Shown here: positions 7,783-11,325 of the stretch, piece after piece | Layout of the letters: each line of letters begins with the position of its first letter | Position numbering within the stretch: position 1 is the first letter of the stretch | Assembly: GCA_006227085.1 (NCBI GenBank) | Contig: SBFY01000202.1 | Location: forward strand, 1-11,325 | Origin: Gammaproteobacteria bacterium | GTDB lineage: Bacteria > Pseudomonadota > Gammaproteobacteria > Pseudomonadales > M0112 | Reading direction: 5' to 3' | DNA length: 11,325 bases | The notes under the pieces: model-generated | What the model was told of the DNA's origin: nothing | What the model saw: only the letters and a program-made list of their open reading frames with translations | The model's database searches: none | Translations under genes and position numbers: made by a program

Positions 7783-7801
7783 TTGGCAGCAATGCTGCCA
7801 A
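7783..7801. promoter_or_regulatory. Perfect 19-bp palindrome, operator-like or mRNA hairpin
   Basis: The + strand reads TTGGCAGCAATGCTGCCAA: two 9-bp arms around a single central A. It lies in the 97-bp gap between the stop of psd and the start of the PilZ-like gene, upstream of that gene's ribosome site. The odd-length perfect dyad fits a dimeric repressor or activator site; as RNA it would form an 8-bp stem with a 3-base loop. No T run follows on the minus strand, so it is not a normal terminator for psd. On the + strand TTTTT comes 7 bases later, but no + strand gene needs one. Confidence 0.55.
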
Positions 7802-7860
7802 CTCCTTGTTTTTATGGAAAAGCTCGTTGCAATCTAGCACAAAGCCGGGTTTTGGCGAAC

Positions 7861-8739
7861 TCAGGACGGATCCTGTAATCGCCCGATGGACTGGCCCATG
7901 CGCAGGCTGTCGCCGGCTTTCAGGGTGTCCAGCCAGTTCACGGCATGGTGTTCGAACAACACGATGGCGGTGGAACCCAGGTAGAAACGCCCCATTTCGC
8001 CAGCGCGTGGCAGCACCATGGGCGGCATGTCCGGCGTGACGCGGAAGTGGGTCACTTCCATGTCACGGTGTGGCGGCGTGACCGGGCCATTCCAGACCGT
8101 TTCGATACCGGCCACGATCATCGCGCCGACCATGATCACGGCCATCTTTCCAGCCGGTGTTTCAAACAGGCAGACCAGGCGCTCGTTGCGGGCAAACAGG
8201 TTGGGCACACGTGCAGCGGTGGCGTCATTAACTGAAAACAGCCGGCCCGGGATATAAATGGTGCGCAGCAGGGTACCGGACAGCGGCATGTGTACGCGGT
8301 GATAGTCACGCGGGGACAGGTACACGGTGGCAAAACTGCCATTGTGGAAGGCTTTTGCCAATGCCGGGTCGCCACCGAGCAGTCGCTCGACGGTGTAGTA
8401 ATCGCCCTTGGCCTGCAGTACCAGGTTCTCTTCTATGTGACCGATCTGGCTCAGGGTGCCATCGGCTGGACACAGGATGCTGGCCGGATCCATATCGGGT
8501 TCGCGGGCATCCGGTTTCAGCGCACGGGTGAAGAAGGCGTTGAAATGACGATAGGCACTGAGGTCGGGTTCCTGCGCTTCACTCATGTTGACCTTGAAGT
8601 GCCATGCAAACACACGGATCAGGGCGTTTTTCAATGGCGGCCATTCACTGCGTGCAAACCATCCCACCAGGCGGGAGAGCAAGTGATGCGGCAGGATGTA
8701 TTGCAGCGCAACAAACACGGTATTGAAGAAGGACTTCAC
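7861..8739 (-). CDS. psd: Phosphatidylserine decarboxylase proenzyme
   Basis: Psd converts phosphatidylserine to phosphatidylethanolamine at the inner membrane and completes synthesis of the main bacterial phospholipid. The 292-residue proenzyme has the family features: PADGTLSQIG with D93, YLSPRDYHRVHMPLSG with H147, and the LGST self-cleavage motif at 254-257. Cleavage between G255 and S256 would release a large beta chain and a small alpha chain that carries the pyruvoyl group at the former S256. The N-terminal YILPHHLLSRLVGW resembles the membrane-contact helices of the family. The start is GTG at 8739, five bases after GGGGAG, and overlaps the TGA stop of the rhodanese gene (shared GTGA). 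That points to translational coupling within one mRNA. E. coli has rsgA directly before psd; here a rhodanese gene lies between them. No convincing terminator follows. Confidence 0.96.
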   Translation of the reverse strand: MKSFFNTVFVALQYILPHHLLSRLVGWFARSEWPPLKNALIRVFAWHFKVNMSEAQEPDLSAYRHFNAFFTRALKPDAREPDMDPASILCPADGTLSQIGHIEENLVLQAKGDYYTVERLLGGDPALAKAFHNGSFATVYLSPRDYHRVHMPLSGTLLRTIYIPGRLFSVNDATAARVPNLFARNERLVCLFETPAGKMAVIMVGAMIVAGIETVWNGPVTPPHRDMEVTHFRVTPDMPPMVLPRAGEMGRFYLGSTAIVLFEHHAVNWLDTLKAGDSLRMGQSIGRLQDPS

Positions 8740-9563
8740 GGTTTCTCCCCGTTATGGATCGGTGTGTCTTCGCGATTGCCCCATTCCCCCCAGGAACCGT
8801 CGTAGGCAACGATATCCAGGCCGAGCAGGTAACCGGCCAGCCAGGTCAGGCCGGAACGGTGATGGGTTTGGCAATGGGTGATGATGCGGGTGTGATCGGT
8901 GAAACCGCGGCTGGCCAGCAATTCGCGCAGGCGGTTTGGTGGCAGCAGGCGCAGGTCGCGTGAGCGATCCATCAGGTCGGTCCATTCCAGGTGGATGGCA
9001 CCGGGAATATGGCCGCCGCGTTTTGAAAAGGCTTTCTCGCCGGTGTACTCGGCGTGGGAACGGGCATCCCAGATGCGCACGCCGGGGTCGTCCAGTCGCT
9101 GCAGCAGTTGTTCGGTGCTGATGCGGTAGTCCTCGCCAATGCGTGCCTGGTACTGCGATGGCCGGGGCGGGGCGTTGCCCTGTTCAACGGGCAGGCCGGC
9201 GGCTTGCCAGGCAATGATGCCGCCGTCGAGACAGGACCAGTGCGCATGGCCGAGCACGGCCAGCGTCCACAGCAGGCGTCCGGCCCAGCCGCTGCCTTCA
9301 TCGTCATACGCCACCACGTGGGTGTCCGGCGTCAGGCCGATGGCCGAGAACAGGGCTGACAGCTGTGCTGCATCAGGCAGCCGGCCGGGTGCCGGTGGTT
9401 GCCCGTGCTGCAGGGCTTTCGGGGTGATGTGCACGGCGCCCGGAATGTGCGCTTGCTGGAAGGCTTCATCGCTGACCACGCCAACCACGAGCAGCCCGGG
9501 CGTGCCCAGTGCGGCCTGCAGGGCGGCTGGTTCGATCAGGCGGGGGAGGGGGTGCGTAGTCAT
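8736..9563 (-). CDS. rhdA: Tandem-domain rhodanese, thiosulfate sulfurtransferase, RhdA type
   Basis: Rhodaneses move a sulfane sulfur from thiosulfate or a similar donor to cyanide or another thiophilic acceptor through a cysteine persulfide. This 275-residue cytoplasmic protein has two rhodanese domains. The N-terminal one (about 8-125) has HIPGAVHI and YDDEGSGWAGR, with Asp where the catalytic Cys would be, so it is inactive as usual. The C-terminal one (about 145-265) has WDARSHAEYTG, HIPGAIHLEW and the active loop CQTHHRSG with C231. That loop matches Azotobacter RhdA rather than the E. coli SseA or mammalian loop. The physiological substrate cannot be read from sequence. The start is ATG at 9563 with a weak ribosome site. 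The gene overlaps psd by 4 bp and has a good promoter upstream. Confidence 0.92.
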   Translation of the reverse strand: MTTHPLPRLIEPAALQAALGTPGLLVVGVVSDEAFQQAHIPGAVHITPKALQHGQPPAPGRLPDAAQLSALFSAIGLTPDTHVVAYDDEGSGWAGRLLWTLAVLGHAHWSCLDGGIIAWQAAGLPVEQGNAPPRPSQYQARIGEDYRISTEQLLQRLDDPGVRIWDARSHAEYTGEKAFSKRGGHIPGAIHLEWTDLMDRSRDLRLLPPNRLRELLASRGFTDHTRIITHCQTHHRSGLTWLAGYLLGLDIVAYDGSWGEWGNREDTPIHNGEKP

Positions 9564-9592
9564 GCTCAGGCCCGTGTCGCGTTGGGCTGGCT

Positions 9593-9621
9593 ATTCTAGG
9601 GGAAGCCGTGCGCGCTGTCAG
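9593..9621 (-). promoter_or_regulatory. Sigma-70-type promoter for the rhdA-psd operon
   Basis: On the minus strand CTGACA (9621-9616) and TAGAAT (9598-9593) are separated by exactly 17 bp. Each matches five of six consensus bases. The expected transcript start, near 9586, gives a leader of about 23 bases before the rhodanese ATG. The element lies in the 64-bp gap after the rsgA stop, so rhdA-psd can be expressed apart from rsgA, though read-through from rsgA is possible because no terminator is visible. Confidence 0.62.
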
Positions 9622-9627
9622 TGCAAC

Positions 9628-10632
9628 TTATCCGTCCAGCGATGCCAGTAACAGGCGGTAGCTTTCCAGTCGTTCCGGCAGGATCTCGCCCTTGCCTGCG
9701 GCTTCAAGGATGGCGCAGCCCGGTTCCACCGTATGGCTGCAATCGCGGAAACGGCACTGGCCAAGCCATGGTTGGAATTCGATGAAGCCGGCCAGCAATT
9801 GTTCGCGGCTGATGTGGCTCACGCTGAATTCGCGAATGCCGGGTGAGTCAATCAGCTCGCCGCCTTCCGGCAGGTGGTAGAGCTCGGTCATGCTGGTGGT
9901 GTGGCGGCCCTTGTCGGCGGCTTCCGACAAGGCACCGATGCGAGCCGCCTCATTGCCCAGCAGGGCATTGACCAGGGAGGACTTGCCGACACCGGATTGG
10001 CCCGTGATCACGGCGGTATGGCCGCGCAGGGCCAGGCGCAAGGCATCGAGTCCGTAGCCGTTACGGCTGGATACCGTGAGGGTTTCATAGCCGAGGCTGG
10101 TGTAGCGCTGCAGTAAGGCCGGTACCGGGCTGTCGTGACTGAGCAGGTCATGCTTGTTCAGCAACAGCAGCGGGGTAATGCCCGCGGTTTCGGCCACCAC
10201 CAGGTAGCGGTCAATCAGGTTGGCAAAGGGTTCGGGATGCGGTGCGATCACAATCACCATGCGATCGATATTGGCCGCCATCGGGCGAAGCAGGCCACGA
10301 CTGTCCGGCCGTTCCAGCAGGCTGTCGCGTGCAAGATCGGCCGTGACCACACCTTGTTCCAGGCCGGGACGCCAGGTGACCCGATCGCCACACACCAGGT
10401 GATCGAGATGGGTGCGCAGGTGGCAGCGCTGCCGCTGGCCGGCATGCGAGCCATCACGGCCCTCGACAATCACCTGTGCGCCAAAACGGGCGGCAATGAC
10501 GCCGTGCTGCTCGTCGCCCAAGTTGGTGCCGGATAGCGTTTCAGCGGCTGATTCCGCCTCGTTGTGACGTGAACGCTCGCGCTGTTGTTGTACGCGCCGG
10601 CGTTGCTGGTCACTGAGTGTGCGGCGGCTCAT
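9628..10632 (-). CDS. rsgA: Ribosome small subunit-dependent GTPase A
   Basis: RsgA (YjeQ) is a circularly permuted GTPase that binds the 30S subunit late in assembly, checks the decoding region and releases RbfA on GTP hydrolysis. The 334-residue protein has a basic, Arg-rich N-terminal tail, an OB-fold region (about 40-110), then the permuted G motifs: NKHD at 159-162 (G4), GQSGVGKSS from 211 (G1), a KGRHTT switch near 241-246 (G2) and DSPG at 262-265 (G3). A C-terminal zinc motif follows with C293, C298, H300 and C306. All key residues are present and the length fits the family. ATG at 10632 has no strong ribosome site. The gene is divergent from orn across 60 bp, the arrangement also found in E. 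coli. Confidence 0.97.
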   Translation of the reverse strand: MSRRTLSDQQRRRVQQQRERSRHNEAESAAETLSGTNLGDEQHGVIAARFGAQVIVEGRDGSHAGQRQRCHLRTHLDHLVCGDRVTWRPGLEQGVVTADLARDSLLERPDSRGLLRPMAANIDRMVIVIAPHPEPFANLIDRYLVVAETAGITPLLLLNKHDLLSHDSPVPALLQRYTSLGYETLTVSSRNGYGLDALRLALRGHTAVITGQSGVGKSSLVNALLGNEAARIGALSEAADKGRHTTSMTELYHLPEGGELIDSPGIREFSVSHISREQLLAGFIEFQPWLGQCRFRDCSHTVEPGCAILEAAGKGEILPERLESYRLLLASLDG

Positions 10633-10692
10633 GGCAGCAGGCGTGCTCTGTTACACTGTGGGCCAGACAACGGGATGGTGGCAGCAGTTCGC

Positions 10693-11247
10693 ATGAAAAA
10701 TGATTACAACCTGATCTGGATTGACCTGGAAATGACCGGCCTCGATACCGAGAACGATGTCATCATCGAAATCGCCACCATTGTAACGGATGCACAGCTC
10801 AATATTCTGGCCGAAGGGCCGGTGCTGGCCATCCACCAGAGCGATGCCGTGTTGGCCGGTATGGATGAATGGAATACCCGCCAGCATGGCCAGTCCGGTT
10901 TGACCGAGCGTGTCCGCAAGAGCACCACCACGGCCCGCGAGGCCGAGCGCCTGACGCTGGCGTTCCTGCAGGACTACATCGATCCACGCAAGTCACCGAT
11001 GTGCGGTAACAGTATTTGCCAGGATCGTCGATTCCTGGCCAAGCACATGCCGGATCTGGAAGCGTACTTCCATTACCGCAACCTCGACGTGTCTACCTTG
11101 AAGGAGCTGGCACGACGCTGGCATCCGGAACTGTTGAAGGGATTTGCCAAGAAAGCCACGCATCTGGCGCTGGATGACATCCGTGAGTCGATTGATGAGC
11201 TCAAGTATTACCGTGAGCAGTTCATCAAGTTGCCAGTGGACTCCTGA
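10693..11247 (+). CDS. orn: Oligoribonuclease, 3'-5' exoribonuclease
   Basis: Orn degrades RNA dinucleotides to mononucleotides, finishing mRNA turnover, and cleaves pGpG, the product of cyclic di-GMP phosphodiesterases. The 184-residue protein (about 180 in relatives) is a DEDDh exonuclease: D11 and E13 in WIDLEMTGLD, D111 in CGNSICQDRRFL, and H156 with D161 in THLALDDIRES. The MDEWNTRQHGQSGLT stretch is also typical. ATG 10693 is chosen because it places the first motif at the usual distance; the frame stays open upstream to an ATG at 10675, which would add residues absent from relatives. The ribosome site is weak. The gene is divergent from rsgA and is followed 13 bases later by a terminator. 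Confidence 0.97.
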   Translation: MKNDYNLIWIDLEMTGLDTENDVIIEIATIVTDAQLNILAEGPVLAIHQSDAVLAGMDEWNTRQHGQSGLTERVRKSTTTAREAERLTLAFLQDYIDPRKSPMCGNSICQDRRFLAKHMPDLEAYFHYRNLDVSTLKELARRWHPELLKGFAKKATHLALDDIRESIDELKYYREQFIKLPVDS

Positions 11248-11260
11248 CGTTATTGGAGCA

Positions 11261-11294
11261 ACAAAAAAGCCGGGGTATGCCCCGGCTTTTTTGT
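11261..11294. terminator. Symmetrical rho-independent terminator after orn
   Basis: A 15-bp perfect inverted repeat runs from ACAAAAAAGCCGGGG (11261-11275) over the loop TATG to CCCCGGCTTTTTTGT (11280-11294). The GC-rich core is flanked by A6 and T6, so it should end orn transcription and also any minus-strand gene arriving from the right. Confidence 0.95.
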
Positions 11295-11307
11295 TAGCGA
11301 GCGATGA

Positions 11308-11325
11308 TCAGAATTCAACACTCAC
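11308..11325 (-). CDS. Possible 3' end of a minus-strand gene
   Basis: The last 18 bases read on the minus strand as V-S-V-E-F followed by TGA, 13 bases before the symmetrical terminator. A final Phe after alternating hydrophobic residues is the usual C-terminal signature of outer-membrane beta-barrel proteins. Five codons are far too few to identify a gene. The call rests on position (a two-way terminator needs a convergent partner) and on the terminal Phe. Confidence 0.25.
   Translation of the reverse strand: MSVEF

Noticed and set aside
7802..7860. Possible terminator after psd
   Set aside because: Only a short GCC/GGC pairing with a brief T run is visible on the minus strand; it is not a stable stem.
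10633..10692. Possible promoters in the rsgA-orn divergent gap
   Set aside because: Candidate -10 boxes (TACACT on +, TGTAAC on -) match only four of six bases and lack -35 partners, so I do not annotate them, although promoters must lie in or near this gap.
1..11325. Search for mobile elements, CRISPR arrays, tRNA genes, toxin-antitoxin pairs or defence genes
   Set aside because: No transposase, direct-repeat array, cloverleaf or defence motif was seen. Nearly all the sequence is covered by recognisable core genes.

Overview
The window is a compact, ordinary chromosomal segment of a gammaproteobacterium, most like the Pseudomonas/Cellvibrio side of the class. The support is gene content, protein motifs and gene order: parC, an AhpA/YtjB-type membrane protein, serB, fimX, a FimX-neighbour protein, psd, an RhdA-type rhodanese, rsgA and orn. 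From memory, this closely follows the parC to orn region of Pseudomonas aeruginosa. Base composition looks even and moderately GC-rich. I see no insertion sequence, prophage, CRISPR array, tRNA or rRNA, and no gene-free stretch longer than about 100 bases.

Layout. At the left edge, parC (+) lacks its start and runs convergently into an AhpA/YtjB-type protein gene (-); the two coding ends overlap by 48 bp. That gene is divergent from serB (+), which most likely starts at a TTG codon. serB converges with a fimX-like gene (-) across a symmetrical, probably bidirectional terminator. Upstream of fimX on the same strand is a 602-residue protein whose C-terminal part looks like a divergent PilZ barrel. 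A perfect 19-bp palindrome lies just before its ribosome binding site. Further right are psd and a tandem-domain rhodanese gene, overlapping by 4 bp and served by a good sigma-70-type promoter in the gap after rsgA. rsgA is divergent from orn, which ends at a second symmetrical terminator. The last 18 bases could be the 3' end of a further minus-strand gene.

How the genes work together. Most are housekeeping: chromosome decatenation (ParC), serine synthesis (SerB), phosphatidylethanolamine synthesis (Psd), ribosome assembly (RsgA), and RNA dinucleotide removal (Orn). A nucleotide-signalling theme runs alongside. FimX is a degenerate GGDEF/EAL protein, expected to bind cyclic di-GMP and control type IV pili rather than make or break the messenger. 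Its neighbour has a PilZ-like motif. The AhpA/YtjB-type protein ends in what looks like a dead class III nucleotidyl cyclase fold. Orn removes pGpG, the breakdown product of cyclic di-GMP. I found no clearly new multi-gene system. The best leads are the PilZ-like FimX neighbour with its palindrome, and the pseudo-cyclase domain.
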